This document shows, piece by piece, positions 17,191 to 25,427 of a stretch of 64,000 bases of DNA. A program made the position numbers and the translations under genes. Every line of letters starts with the position of its first letter. The stretch's first letter is position 1. Origin of the DNA: Clostridia bacterium (GTDB lineage Bacteria > Bacillota_A > Clostridia > Oscillospirales > CAG-272); contig JAFVXC010000023.1 in the NCBI GenBank assembly GCA_017501345.1, positions 41,962-105,961 of the forward strand. The letters run 5' to 3'. The notes beneath the pieces are model-generated. The model searched no databases. It had not been told where the DNA came from and was given only the letters and a program-made list of their open reading frames with translations.

Positions 17191-17198
17191 AATATCCG

Positions 17199-17750
17199 TC
17201 AAAGCGGCGTTCCGTCGTTTTTGAACAGCGGAAGCGGTTCGAGATATGTAATATCGGTGCGATACTGCGCGTCACCCTCTGCGAGGATCGCCATACGTCC
17301 GACAACAATGCCGCCCGCCTTTTCGATCAGAGCTTCCAGCGCACGGAGGGATTCCCCCGTCGAGATCACGTCGTCGATGATCAGAATCCGCTTCCCCTTC
17401 ATCAATTTCGCGTCATAGCCGTCAAGGCAGAGCCTCTGCTCTCTCGCGGTCGTGATCGAATTGACCTTGACCTCAAGCACGTCACGCATATAAAGCTTCG
17501 GCGCCTTACGCGCAACGAAATACTTTTGGTTCCCCGCAAGCCGTGCCATTTCGTGCACGAGCGGAATCCCCTTCGCCTCGGCGGAGATCATATAGTCGTA
17601 CTCGGGTGCCTTATTGAGCAGCTCCTGACCCGCCGCTGTGCAAAGCTCCGGGTCTCCGAAAATGATAAAGCCCGCGATCATCAATTCATCGTTCAGCGGG
17701 CAAAGCGGGAGATCTCTCTCGCATCCTGCAATCTTCATGTGATGATACAT
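17199..17750 (-). CDS. Phosphoribosyltransferase, adenine/xanthine PRTase-like
   Basis: A 183-residue type I phosphoribosyltransferase. The PRPP-binding motif is ILIIDDVISTGES (about 123-135), and YMISAEAKGIPL matches the region of the adenine PRTase fold. Such enzymes join PRPP with a purine base for salvage. The length fits Apt, but the overall sequence is divergent, so substrate is left open between adenine and related bases. GAGAGAG precedes the ATG. It lies 36 bases after thiI. Confidence 0.75.
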   Translation of the reverse strand: MYHHMKIAGCERDLPLCPLNDELMIAGFIIFGDPELCTAAGQELLNKAPEYDYMISAEAKGIPLVHEMARLAGNQKYFVARKAPKLYMRDVLEVKVNSITTAREQRLCLDGYDAKLMKGKRILIIDDVISTGESLRALEALIEKAGGIVVGRMAILAEGDAQYRTDITYLEPLPLFKNDGTPL

Positions 17751-17786
17751 AATTCTCTCTCTGCTCCCTTTCTGTGTGCGATGCGG

Positions 17787-18974
17787 TCAGAACTCTGCCC
17801 GTATCAGTTCGGTCGTGCAGGTCGAGAGTGCTTCCTCGACGAGCGCGTTAAAGTCCAGCTTATTTTCCTCTGCCTGCACCTTTGAAAGCTCAGGGCGCGT
17901 TCTCGGATGCTTCGGCGTAAAGACGGTACAGCAGTCCTCATACGGTAAGATCGAGGTTTCAAACGTGCCGATTCGTCTTGCGATCTGCACGATCTCCTCC
18001 TTGTCCATACCGATACACGGACGGAATACGGGGATCCTCCGGATCACGTCGTTCGTCACGCCGATCGCCTGCATCGTCTGCGATGCGACCTGCCCGACGC
18101 TTTCGCCCGTGATCAGCGCGTGGCATTCGTTCTGCTCGGCAACGCGCTCGGCGATCGCCATCATATAGCGGCGCAAAAGCAGTGTGAAATATTCCTCGTC
18201 ACACGCCTTGACAAGCTCCTCTTGAATATGCGTCAGCGACACGACGTGTACGCGCATATTGCCTGAATAGCGGGCAACGAGCGCGGCAAGATCCATTACC
18301 TTCTGCTTCGCGCGCTCGGAGGTGTACGGGAAAGACTCAAAATGGAGTGCCTCGATCTGCACGCCTCGCTTCGCCATCATATGCGCTGCGACGGGCGAAT
18401 CGATACCACCCGACAAAAGGACGAGTCCCTTGCCGTTCGTTCCGACGGGCATACCGCCCGCGCCCTTGACCTGTCCCGGGGAGAGATACGCACCGTATTC
18501 GCGGATCTCGATCTTGACGACGGTCTCGGGATGATGAACGTCCACGCGGATGTCGGGGCAAGCCTCGAGCACCGCACCGCCGACCTCACGTGCGAGCTCC
18601 ATCGAGTCGAGCGGGAATTTTTTATCCGAGCGCTTCCCTTCGACCTTGAAGGTGCGCTTCCCTGCGAGCAGGGGCGGCAGGTAGGTCTTTGCGAGCGCAA
18701 GGATCGCGTCGAGATTCTTTTCACAGACTGCCGCGCGGGAAACCGAAACGATACCGAATACGCGCTGAGCAGCCTCAAACATACCGTCAAGATCGCACGT
18801 GTCGTCCTTCGGGTCTATATAGATCGTGCTTTGCGCACGGTAGATCTCAAAATCTCCGTACCGCTTCGCGCGGTACTTCATCGATTTGACGAGCTGATCC
18901 TCAAAGGTCTTTCGGTTCGCACCCTTGAGAACGATCTCGCCGTATTTACAAAGAATGACTTCCTTCTGCATCAT
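17787..18974 (-). CDS. thiI: tRNA 4-thiouridine synthase (ThiI)
   Basis: A 395-residue sulfurtransferase that adenylates uridine-8 of tRNA and inserts sulfur. It carries a ferredoxin-like/THUMP N-terminal half (about 1-165) and a PP-loop ATPase with LVLLSGGIDSPVAAHMM (about 185-200). The C-terminal rhodanese domain of the enterobacterial protein is absent, as in most Bacillota, where a partner desulfurase (NifZ/IscS-like) supplies sulfur; no such gene is adjacent here. Its start overlaps the DUF2007 gene by four bases. Confidence 0.93.
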   Translation of the reverse strand: MMQKEVILCKYGEIVLKGANRKTFEDQLVKSMKYRAKRYGDFEIYRAQSTIYIDPKDDTCDLDGMFEAAQRVFGIVSVSRAAVCEKNLDAILALAKTYLPPLLAGKRTFKVEGKRSDKKFPLDSMELAREVGGAVLEACPDIRVDVHHPETVVKIEIREYGAYLSPGQVKGAGGMPVGTNGKGLVLLSGGIDSPVAAHMMAKRGVQIEALHFESFPYTSERAKQKVMDLAALVARYSGNMRVHVVSLTHIQEELVKACDEEYFTLLLRRYMMAIAERVAEQNECHALITGESVGQVASQTMQAIGVTNDVIRRIPVFRPCIGMDKEEIVQIARRIGTFETSILPYEDCCTVFTPKHPRTRPELSKVQAEENKLDFNALVEEALSTCTTELIRAEF

Positions 18975-19297
18975 AAAGCTTCCGTTTCCTCTTCCCCGGC
19001 GTTTTCCTCGGAGCCCTCATTCGGCTCCTCCTCACCGTTTTCCTCTACCGAGATCAGTGCGAGCGCATCCTCATATACCGATTCGGGAACGAAGATGTCG
19101 GTCCCACAGATCGAAAAGCCGATGATGACCTTCGATGCGCCTCCCGCGCCCCGCTCCTTCAGGAGATACGGGATCTCCGCTCCCTCAAGAATACTGCGAA
19201 GCACCGTAAGCTCCTCCATACTGTACACCGTGCAAAGGAGCTTCTGCCCCTCGTCGTGATAGCTGACGCTTCCAAGTCCGAACATTGAGCTTCCCAT
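18971..19297 (-). CDS. DUF2007-like putative signal-transducing protein
   Basis: A 108-residue protein. The central part reads LLCTVYSMEELTVLRSILEGAEIPYLL, then IGFSICGTDIFVPESVYEDALALI: the compact alpha/beta pattern of DUF2007 proteins, in which a short domain resembles PII-type signalling folds. The C-terminus is a Glu-rich tail. Function unknown. It abuts the exonuclease gene with no gap and overlaps thiI by four bases, so all three are one transcription unit. Confidence 0.65.
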   Translation of the reverse strand: MGSSMFGLGSVSYHDEGQKLLCTVYSMEELTVLRSILEGAEIPYLLKERGAGGASKVIIGFSICGTDIFVPESVYEDALALISVEENGEEEPNEGSEENAGEEETEAL

Positions 19298-20425
19298 TCA
19301 GTCCTCCTTCGTGCTTACCGCCTCGGCGGGCTCGGTATAGTAGTGCGGGAAGAGCTTTTCCCACACGCGCATACACGCATAGGTGTCGGCGATCGACGAA
19401 TGCGGTATTCCGTCCCATTCGATCCCGAAGCATTCCATCGCGTTGATGAGCGCCGCGTGCTCGACGTCGGGACGGTGCTCGTGCGCATAGCGAACGAATT
19501 CGTTCGCACAGCAACGCACCTTGCGGTGCAGCTCCTCGCGCTCCTCCTCGGTGTCGTAGATGTATTTGATGTGGCTGTAATCGGTCGACACACCGTATGC
19601 GATCAGGTGATCCATATTTGCAAAGATCTCCTTGATCTCGGGAATGATCTCCTTCAGAAGGGGCGCATCAACGACCATATCGGGGGTGATGCCGTGGATC
19701 TTCTCGGTGCGCTTCCAGCGTCTCGTATGCTCGGGCTTCACGAGGGTGTCCATAATCAGCTTACCGTTCGCGTCGACGATCGTGATCGAAAGGATCTCGT
19801 CGTGGTCGTAAACACCCGTAAGCTCAAGGTCGAAAAACAGCACGCGGCTTCTGTCCATACAGTAATACGCCGAGCGATGTGCATCGCCCTCTTTTCTTCT
19901 CTCGGCAAGATCCTCGCTATAGCAAGCCTCACAAAGCTTACGCTTATAGCGAATATCCTTGCCGCACTTCACGCAGTAAAGCGGAAGCTTTTTTGCGGTG
20001 CGCTTATCATAATAATAGATCGTCTCCGCATCCTCGCCCTTGCCGCGGATATTGTACGCGACGGGCTCCTCTACGGGCTCGTAGTTCATCTGGAGCAGGC
20101 GCTCCTTCGTATAAAAGCCGTTATCGGTGGCTCTGCGGGAGTTCATCCGCTCGATGACCGCACCGCTTTCGAGCGTCATCGTTTCCTTTTCCCGTTTGTC
20201 GCCGTACCAAAGATCGGGCGGCGCCTCGGAAACGCGCATCGGATCAAAGTAGTAAATGACCGTACCGTCTGCCGCCTCGTCGTACGCGACGGGCTCTCCC
20301 GTCGGCAAGAGGTGCATCATATTCAGAATATTTCTCGTAAGATAATTTTTTGATTCCGCCGTTTTTCGGTCGACACGTGGGATCATCGTGCCGCTCTTCA
20401 AACGCATTTTGTTCGATTCTGCCAA
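19298..20425 (-). CDS. DEDDh 3'-5' exonuclease with internal zinc ribbon
   Basis: A 375-residue protein. The C-terminal half is a DnaQ/RNase T-type exonuclease: FFDLELTG (DxE), HGITPDMV, YGVSTDYSH (Asp) and HSSIADTYA (His-Asp). Before it lies CVKCGKDIRYKRKLCEACY, a four-cysteine zinc ribbon. The N-terminal 130 residues are not recognised. The start is probably a TTG at 20425: GGAGG lies 6 bases upstream, whereas the first in-frame ATG (20494) falls at the predicted transcription start and has no ribosome binding site. The substrate (DNA or RNA) is not known. Confidence 0.75.
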   Translation of the reverse strand: MAESNKMRLKSGTMIPRVDRKTAESKNYLTRNILNMMHLLPTGEPVAYDEAADGTVIYYFDPMRVSEAPPDLWYGDKREKETMTLESGAVIERMNSRRATDNGFYTKERLLQMNYEPVEEPVAYNIRGKGEDAETIYYYDKRTAKKLPLYCVKCGKDIRYKRKLCEACYSEDLAERRKEGDAHRSAYYCMDRSRVLFFDLELTGVYDHDEILSITIVDANGKLIMDTLVKPEHTRRWKRTEKIHGITPDMVVDAPLLKEIIPEIKEIFANMDHLIAYGVSTDYSHIKYIYDTEEEREELHRKVRCCANEFVRYAHEHRPDVEHAALINAMECFGIEWDGIPHSSIADTYACMRVWEKLFPHYYTEPAEAVSTKED

Positions 20426-20497
20426 AACAGGCCTCCGTTCTATATTTCGAAAACCGTGTATACGATTTTTCGCATTACTGCATTCTATATCCATTTT

Positions 20498-20526
20498 ATT
20501 ATATCACATCAAAGTAAATTATGCAA
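20498..20526 (-). promoter_or_regulatory. Promoter for the exonuclease-thiI operon
   Basis: Minus strand TTGCAT, 17-base spacer, perfect TATAAT. Transcription would start near 20491, which rules out the ATG at 20494 and supports the TTG start. Confidence 0.65.
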
Positions 20527-20570
20527 GAGGATGTGCGCGCTTTTTCGCATATTTTAGCTTTATTTTTTCA

Positions 20571-20608
20571 CAAAAAAGGGACCGCCGCACAAAAGCACAG
20601 CAGTCCCC
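20571..20608 (-). terminator. Terminator of the feo operon
   Basis: Minus-strand imperfect hairpin GGGACTGC..TGTGC-TTTT-GTGCG..GCGGTCCC followed by TTTTTT, about 110 bases after the Cys-rich gene. Confidence 0.75.
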
Positions 20609-20715
20609 GAAAAAGGAGCGTATTTGAATTTTCCCCGAAGGGGCGCGCTGCCCACGCCCCCCCCTCGGATCAAAATACCAAAATGTAACCAAAACCATCC
20701 TTGCTCTCAAGGTGC

Positions 20716-20922
20716 TTACTCGCGAGAATCCTTCGTTTCGGGATCCTCCGCTTCTCCGGACGTCATATGCAAGGAGCAACCGGCGCATCCGCCGGAGCAG
20801 GAGCCCCCCGAGGGACATCCGATACACCTTGCCCCGCGCTTCTTCGCGCGGATCACGTACCACACGGCAAGTGCCACAATAACGAGCACGATACCGATAA
20901 TCACAAAATCTATAGGACCCAT
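20716..20922 (-). CDS. FeoB-associated Cys-rich membrane protein
   Basis: A 68-residue protein with one N-terminal membrane helix (FVIIGIVLVIVALAVWYVI), then a basic stretch and a cysteine cluster CIGCPSGGSCSGGCAGC. Small proteins of this type follow feoB in many Clostridia and are thought to help ferrous iron uptake, perhaps as FeoC substitutes; the mechanism is unproven. AAGGAGG lies upstream with a longish spacing of 11. It ends the feo operon. Confidence 0.85.
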   Translation of the reverse strand: MGPIDFVIIGIVLVIVALAVWYVIRAKKRGARCIGCPSGGSCSGGCAGCSLHMTSGEAEDPETKDSRE

Positions 20923-20965
20923 AGCGTGAGAAACCTCCTTTTCTGCGTAAAATTATATATAAGAA

Positions 20966-23011
20966 TCACTTGATATGCGCGAGCTCCTTCTCAGCCGCTT
21001 CGCTCTTGACCCTTGCGTTCGTTCGGATGATCATACCGGTAAAGATCGCAACGATCACACCCGTGATCGCCCAGCCGACGATGGGCATCCAGGTCGCACC
21101 GAAGCTACCGCCCGTCACGAGCGTGCCGAAGAAGAATACGAGGAAAGAGAGAACATAACCGACCGAGAACTGAAGTCCAATGCCCGCCCAGAGCCACTTT
21201 CTGCTCTTGATCTCGGAGTTCATCGCACCGATTGCCGCGAAGCAGGGCGGCGTGAAGAGGTTGAACATTAGATATGCAAGACCTGCAACCTTGGTGATCG
21301 CCATAATGCCTGCGATCTCTGCACCTGCACCCTCCATCATTGCGAGCTCGTCAACGTCAATCAGATTCTCAAGACCGACAAAGCAGACTGCAAGCGTACC
21401 GACGACGTTTTCCTTAGCAATGAAGCCGGTAATGGCTGCTGCCGCGAGCTCCCACGCAACGACACCGACGATCGGAGCAACGATGTACGCGAAGGGACCT
21501 GCGATCGTCGCAAGGATCGAATCGTTCGCGTTCTCTACGGGTTGGAAGTTCCAGCCGAAGCTCTGCATGAGTTGAACTGCGAAGTTACAAACGAGAATAA
21601 TGGTTCCCGCCTTCACGATGTACGCCCAGCCGCGCTGACACATTGACTTAAACGCTCTCCAGAAGCTCGGGCACTTATATTCGGGAAGCTCAATGATGAA
21701 GAAGGACTTTCTGTGCTTGTGTCCCGTGAGCTTGTTGACGAGCAGAGCGCCGAGGAGGATCACGATGATACCGACGAAGTACATCATGGTACCGACCCAT
21801 TCGGAATTGCCAAAGAATGCGCCCGCAAACAGCGAGATAACGGGAAGCTTTGCACCGCAGGGCATAAAGGGCGCGAGCATCGCGGTCGCGCGGCGTTCTC
21901 TTTCGTTACGGATCGTGCGGCAAGCCATAACGCCGGGGATCGCACAGCCCGTACCGATGACGAACGGAATAACCGACTTGCCCGACAGACCGACCTTCTT
22001 GAAGATCGGATCAAGCACAACAGTAGCGCGTGCCATGTAGCCGCAGTCCTCGAGAAGCGCGATGAGAAAATACATCACCATAACGAGCGGCAAAAAGCCG
22101 ACGACAGCGCCTACACCGCCGATGATACCGTCCACAACGAGGGACAAGAGAAGCGGGTGAGCGTTTTCAAGAAGTCCTCCGACCCATTCGCCGAACCATT
22201 CGATCAGCGTGACGAGACCGGGGATCACCGTGCCGTTTGAAAGCTCGAGACCCTCCGCGATCACGGGGCCGACCCACGCCTGCGAAATACCGAATACGAG
22301 GAACATGACGACCGCAAAGATCGGAATGCCCACCCACTTGTTCGTGAGGACGGCGTCGACCTTATCCTGCGCGTTCTTGTTCTTGGTGAGCACCTTGCGA
22401 GTCTCAACCTCCTTGACAATGCTGTTGACGAACGCGTAGCGCTTTCTGTCCGCCGCCTCGACCGATGCCTTATCGGTGAGATCAACATCGCCCTGAACGT
22501 AAGGCGCAGCCTGCGTCTTGCCGACCGCCGCGGATGCCGCAGAGACAAGCTCCTTCAGTCCCCTCGCAGAGGTGGAAACAGTCTGTACTACGGGGCAACC
22601 GAGCTTTTCCGAGAGCTTCGAAGCGTCAATCTTCGTTTCCTTCGCCTCGTTGATATCGCTCTTGTTGAGCGCAACAACGACAGGAATACCGAGCTCGAGG
22701 AGCTGGGTCGTGAAGAACAGGCTTCGGCTGAGGTTGGTCGCGTCAACGATGTTGATGATCGCATCGGGCTTTTCGTCCTTGACGTAAGCGCTCGTGATGC
22801 TCTCCTCCGACGTAAACGGAGACATCGAGTACGCACCGGGAAGGTCGACTGCGATCAGCTCCGCATTGCCACAGAGGCTCTTCTTGATCGGAGCGGTCTT
22901 CTTGTCGACGGTAACGCCCGCCCAGTTGCCAACGTGCTCATTCTTACCGGTGAGCGCGTTATACATGGTCGTCTTACCACTGTTGGGATTGCCTGCAAGA
23001 GCAATTCTCAT
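20966..23011 (-). CDS. feoB: Ferrous iron transporter FeoB
   Basis: A 681-residue Fe(II) uptake protein. The N-terminal G-domain has G1 GNPNSGKT (7-14), G2 GVTVDK, G3 DLPG and G4 NKSD, followed by the helical GDI-like domain. The membrane part has two Gate domains, with the conserved cysteine in FVIGTGCAIPGVMA and the second Gate region around SFWRAFKSMCQRGWAY. The GGAGG ribosome binding site is 8 bases before the ATG. It is preceded by feoA and a structured 206-base spacer. Confidence 0.97.
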   Translation of the reverse strand: MRIALAGNPNSGKTTMYNALTGKNEHVGNWAGVTVDKKTAPIKKSLCGNAELIAVDLPGAYSMSPFTSEESITSAYVKDEKPDAIINIVDATNLSRSLFFTTQLLELGIPVVVALNKSDINEAKETKIDASKLSEKLGCPVVQTVSTSARGLKELVSAASAAVGKTQAAPYVQGDVDLTDKASVEAADRKRYAFVNSIVKEVETRKVLTKNKNAQDKVDAVLTNKWVGIPIFAVVMFLVFGISQAWVGPVIAEGLELSNGTVIPGLVTLIEWFGEWVGGLLENAHPLLLSLVVDGIIGGVGAVVGFLPLVMVMYFLIALLEDCGYMARATVVLDPIFKKVGLSGKSVIPFVIGTGCAIPGVMACRTIRNERERRATAMLAPFMPCGAKLPVISLFAGAFFGNSEWVGTMMYFVGIIVILLGALLVNKLTGHKHRKSFFIIELPEYKCPSFWRAFKSMCQRGWAYIVKAGTIILVCNFAVQLMQSFGWNFQPVENANDSILATIAGPFAYIVAPIVGVVAWELAAAAITGFIAKENVVGTLAVCFVGLENLIDVDELAMMEGAGAEIAGIMAITKVAGLAYLMFNLFTPPCFAAIGAMNSEIKSRKWLWAGIGLQFSVGYVLSFLVFFFGTLVTGGSFGATWMPIVGWAITGVIVAIFTGMIIRTNARVKSEAAEKELAHIK

Positions 23012-23039
23012 GGGGTGTTCCTCCTTAAGGAAAAATTAA

Positions 23040-23160
23040 ATATGTGCAACGTTGCACTTGCGGTTAGCTCACGCTAACTGAATGGTAAGAAAAATTCGAC
23101 CTCCCGCATTCTTGCAAAAAAGCAATCTCCACCGCGCGATTAGCGGTGGCTAACCGATCG
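23040..23160 (-). promoter_or_regulatory. Three hairpins/palindromes between feoA and feoB
   Basis: In transcript order: CCACCGC / GCGGTGG hairpin followed by AGATTGCTTTTTTGC (terminator-like), then GTTAGC-GTGA-GCTAAC, then the perfect palindrome GTGCAACGTTGCAC near the feoB ribosome binding site. Together they could attenuate or process the feoAB message. Function is inference. Confidence 0.5.
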
Positions 23161-23217
23161 GCATAAAAAATGCGGCGCACCTCTGCAGCTTTGATCGTGT
23201 ACGGATTCAGTTCCGTA

Positions 23218-23430
23218 TCAGATCAAAATTGCAGAAGCCAGCTCGTTGTCGATATTGTATCTCGCATCCTTAATGGAAACGGTACATCCGCCCTTGCGAC
23301 GTGCAACCACCGTGATCGGCTCGCCGCTGTAGCAGCCGAGCGTGAACAGGAACGAATTCAGCTCCTCGTCATCGGTCTCGATCTCTTTGATGATGTACTC
23401 TTTTCCCTCTTCGGCTTCCGTCAAGTTCAT
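23218..23430 (-). CDS. feoA: FeoA family protein
   Basis: A 70-residue SH3-like FeoA domain (MNLTEAEEGKEYIIKEIETD ... GCYSGEPITVVARRKGGCTVSIKDARYNID), a cytosolic partner thought to modulate FeoB GTPase activity. The ATG at 23430 has GAGGT 7 bases upstream; an in-frame GTG at 23439 overlaps that site and is less likely. It heads the feo operon behind a promoter at 23474-23502. Confidence 0.9.
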   Translation of the reverse strand: MNLTEAEEGKEYIIKEIETDDEELNSFLFTLGCYSGEPITVVARRKGGCTVSIKDARYNIDNELASAILI

Positions 23431-23473
23431 CGTTATCACCTCGTGAAATACAGAGTTTGCCTCTGCTAACAGG

Positions 23474-23502
23474 ATAATACCACAAAATTCTGGAATAGTA
23501 AA
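23474..23502 (-). promoter_or_regulatory. Promoter for feoA
   Basis: Minus strand TTTACT, 17-base spacer, TATTAT. A small hairpin CAGAG-GCAAA-CTCTG follows in the leader. Confidence 0.55.
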
Positions 23503-23585
23503 TAGGAATTCCGAATTGTTTACAAAATGTTCACATTCTTCACAGAAGGTCCGCCGCTCCCCTTCTTTAGGAACGGCGGCAACGT

Positions 23586-23960
23586 TTATTCACCAAGGCG
23601 CTCCGTGATGTAGCGCTTGATTGCCTCAAAGGATTCATCGCTGATCGCGTGCTCCATCTTGCAGGCATCCTCTGCGGCAATCTCCTCGGGAACACCAAGA
23701 CGCACGAGCAGAGATGATAGCAACGTGTGGCGCTCGTAGATCTTCTTGCCGATCTCAAGCCCCGACTCGGTAAGGGTGATATATCCGCTCTTATCGATCA
23801 GGATAAATCCCCCGCTTTTGAGCAGATTGACGGCACGGCTGACCGAGGGCTTCGAGTAGCCCATATGCTCGCAGACGTCTATCGAGCGAACTCCGCTCCG
23901 TTCTCTCGTCAGAACGTAGATCGTCTCGAGATACATTTCTCCCGATTCGTGTATCGACAT
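23586..23960 (-). CDS. DtxR/MntR-family metal-dependent repressor
   Basis: A 124-residue iron- or manganese-sensing repressor. The winged helix-turn-helix reads MSIHESGEMYLETIYVLTRE, SIDVCEHMGYSKPSVSRAVNLL, GYITLTESG; the metal-binding dimerisation domain has ERHTLLSSLLVRLGV, AEEDACKMEHAISDE. There is no SH3 domain, as in MntR. The ATG at 23960 has AAGGAGG 6 bases before it; upstream in-frame sequence overlaps the promoter. It lies beside feoAB, so it may control iron uptake, though MntR-type specificity is equally possible. Confidence 0.88.
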   Translation of the reverse strand: MSIHESGEMYLETIYVLTRERSGVRSIDVCEHMGYSKPSVSRAVNLLKSGGFILIDKSGYITLTESGLEIGKKIYERHTLLSSLLVRLGVPEEIAAEDACKMEHAISDESFEAIKRYITERLGE

Positions 23961-23992
23961 AGCCAGCCTCCTTCTTTTTTCATTCTTATTCC

Positions 23993-24017
23993 TTGACAGT
24001 ATAACACGTTTTGTCAA
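23993..24017 (-). promoter_or_regulatory. 25-base palindromic operator over the dtxR-family promoter
   Basis: TTGACA and TGTCAA half-sites 13 bases apart enclose the -10 box TATACT (minus strand) of the repressor gene. This is the expected place for autoregulation. Confidence 0.55.
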
Positions 24018-24044
24018 AAAATACAAGCATCCGTTTGTAAACTT

Positions 24045-25364
24045 TTATGTAGCATCCTCGCCGAGCATAATGCGGATGATCTCCTTATCGGTCTCGCTCA
24101 TACCGTCACGCGCGAGCTTTCCGACGTTACGAATGGTATTCTCGACACCCTTTGTGACGATACCGTCCCCACCGTAGAATTGCTTCCCCGCAGTCATCAT
24201 TTCGTAGCCAAGTATGCCCGCCTCGACCGCCATCGCGATCTTCGCAGCGCAGGATGCCTTCGCACCGTCGCAGATCGTTCCCGAAAGGATCGCGAGCGCA
24301 TTGACAAGCGTGTGTGCGATCTCGTAGTAGCGACCACCCTCAAGATAACAGATCCCCGCACCCGCGCCACAGCCCGCAGAGATCGCGCCGCAGTACGCCG
24401 AAAGACAGCCGATCCCCGTCTTCTGGTGAACCGTGATGAGATCCGACACAAGAAGCGCACGGAGCATCGTGTCCTCGGGCACGCCGCGTTCACGCGCGTA
24501 AACTGCCACGGGAACCGAGGCGGTAATTCCCTGATTTCCGCTTCCCGAAATGATGCAAACAGGCAATTCGCAGCCGCTCATCCGCGCATCCGAGCCTGCC
24601 GCCGCATAGGCGCGCGCACGATCCTTTACGGATACGTCGCCGTCGCGGTAGATCACCTTTCCGATCGACGCGCCGTAATCGCCCCGAAGGCCCTCCTCGG
24701 CGATCGCAAGGTTCATTTCAAGCTGCTGCTTCAGCATCGGGCGCAGGTCGTCAAGCGACACGGTATCGGCAAATTCGACGATATCTCTTACAGAAAGAAG
24801 CGAACGATCTGCTCCCGTAGCCCCCTCGTCGCCCCGCGAGCGAGCGGTACAGTCGAGCATATTCCCCTTAAAATAATCCGAAAGGATATCCTCTCCGTTA
24901 CGCCCGAGCGCGATTACGTTCGTGTGACGGTGGCGGATCTGCACCGATGCGGTGTCCGCGCCCGCCTTCCCCTCGAGTAAAAGATCAAAGGGATAGGGAG
25001 AATCGAGCTCCTCAAGCTCGATCGGCGTCACGTCAAGGTATGTACGGATGCGCACGTGATCGGATTCAGACAGACTCGACAGCACCTGAAGCTTTTTCTG
25101 CGGTGCGTTTGCGATCACACCTGCGGCAATTGCCGCAGGGATGCCGTGCTGACCGCCCGTCGCGGGAACGATGACACTTTTGACGTTTTTAATGATATTA
25201 CCGCTGAGGTACGCCGAGATCCGTTCGGGCTCTCTCCCGAGCACGTCTCTGAGGATCGACGCGGCGTATGCGATCGCGATCGGCTCGGTACAACCCATTG
25301 CGGGGAGAAGCTCCTCTCTGAGGATCGCGCGGTAGGTATCGATCACGTTCTCTGTAAGTGCCAT
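24045..25364 (-). CDS. L-cysteine desulfidase family protein (CyuA/YhaM)
   Basis: A 439-residue iron-sulfur enzyme of the CyuA family, related to serine dehydratase alpha chains, which degrades L-cysteine to pyruvate, sulfide and ammonia. The motif LLPAMGCTEPIAIAYA at the N-terminus and the cysteines in GIGCLSAYCGAISAGCGAGAG and SGTICDGAKASC fit the cluster-binding pattern. AGGAG precedes the ATG. Cysteine as substrate comes from family knowledge; related serine-type activities are not excluded. Confidence 0.85.
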   Translation of the reverse strand: MALTENVIDTYRAILREELLPAMGCTEPIAIAYAASILRDVLGREPERISAYLSGNIIKNVKSVIVPATGGQHGIPAAIAAGVIANAPQKKLQVLSSLSESDHVRIRTYLDVTPIELEELDSPYPFDLLLEGKAGADTASVQIRHRHTNVIALGRNGEDILSDYFKGNMLDCTARSRGDEGATGADRSLLSVRDIVEFADTVSLDDLRPMLKQQLEMNLAIAEEGLRGDYGASIGKVIYRDGDVSVKDRARAYAAAGSDARMSGCELPVCIISGSGNQGITASVPVAVYARERGVPEDTMLRALLVSDLITVHQKTGIGCLSAYCGAISAGCGAGAGICYLEGGRYYEIAHTLVNALAILSGTICDGAKASCAAKIAMAVEAGILGYEMMTAGKQFYGGDGIVTKGVENTIRNVGKLARDGMSETDKEIIRIMLGEDAT

Positions 25365-25398
25365 TCGGTGCTCCTTTTACTTCCTGCATTTTTATTTC

Positions 25399-25427
25399 AT
25401 TATAGCCGTTTTCGGGCACTTTGTCAA
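25399..25427 (-). promoter_or_regulatory. Consensus promoter for the cysteine desulfidase gene
   Basis: Minus strand TTGACA, 17-base spacer, TATAAT. It overlaps the 3' end of the upstream lipoprotein gene. Confidence 0.85.

Noticed and set aside
17076..17198. T-box before aspS
   Set aside because: No AGTA/GAA loop or TGGN antiterminator; the hairpins there belong to the dispersed repeat.
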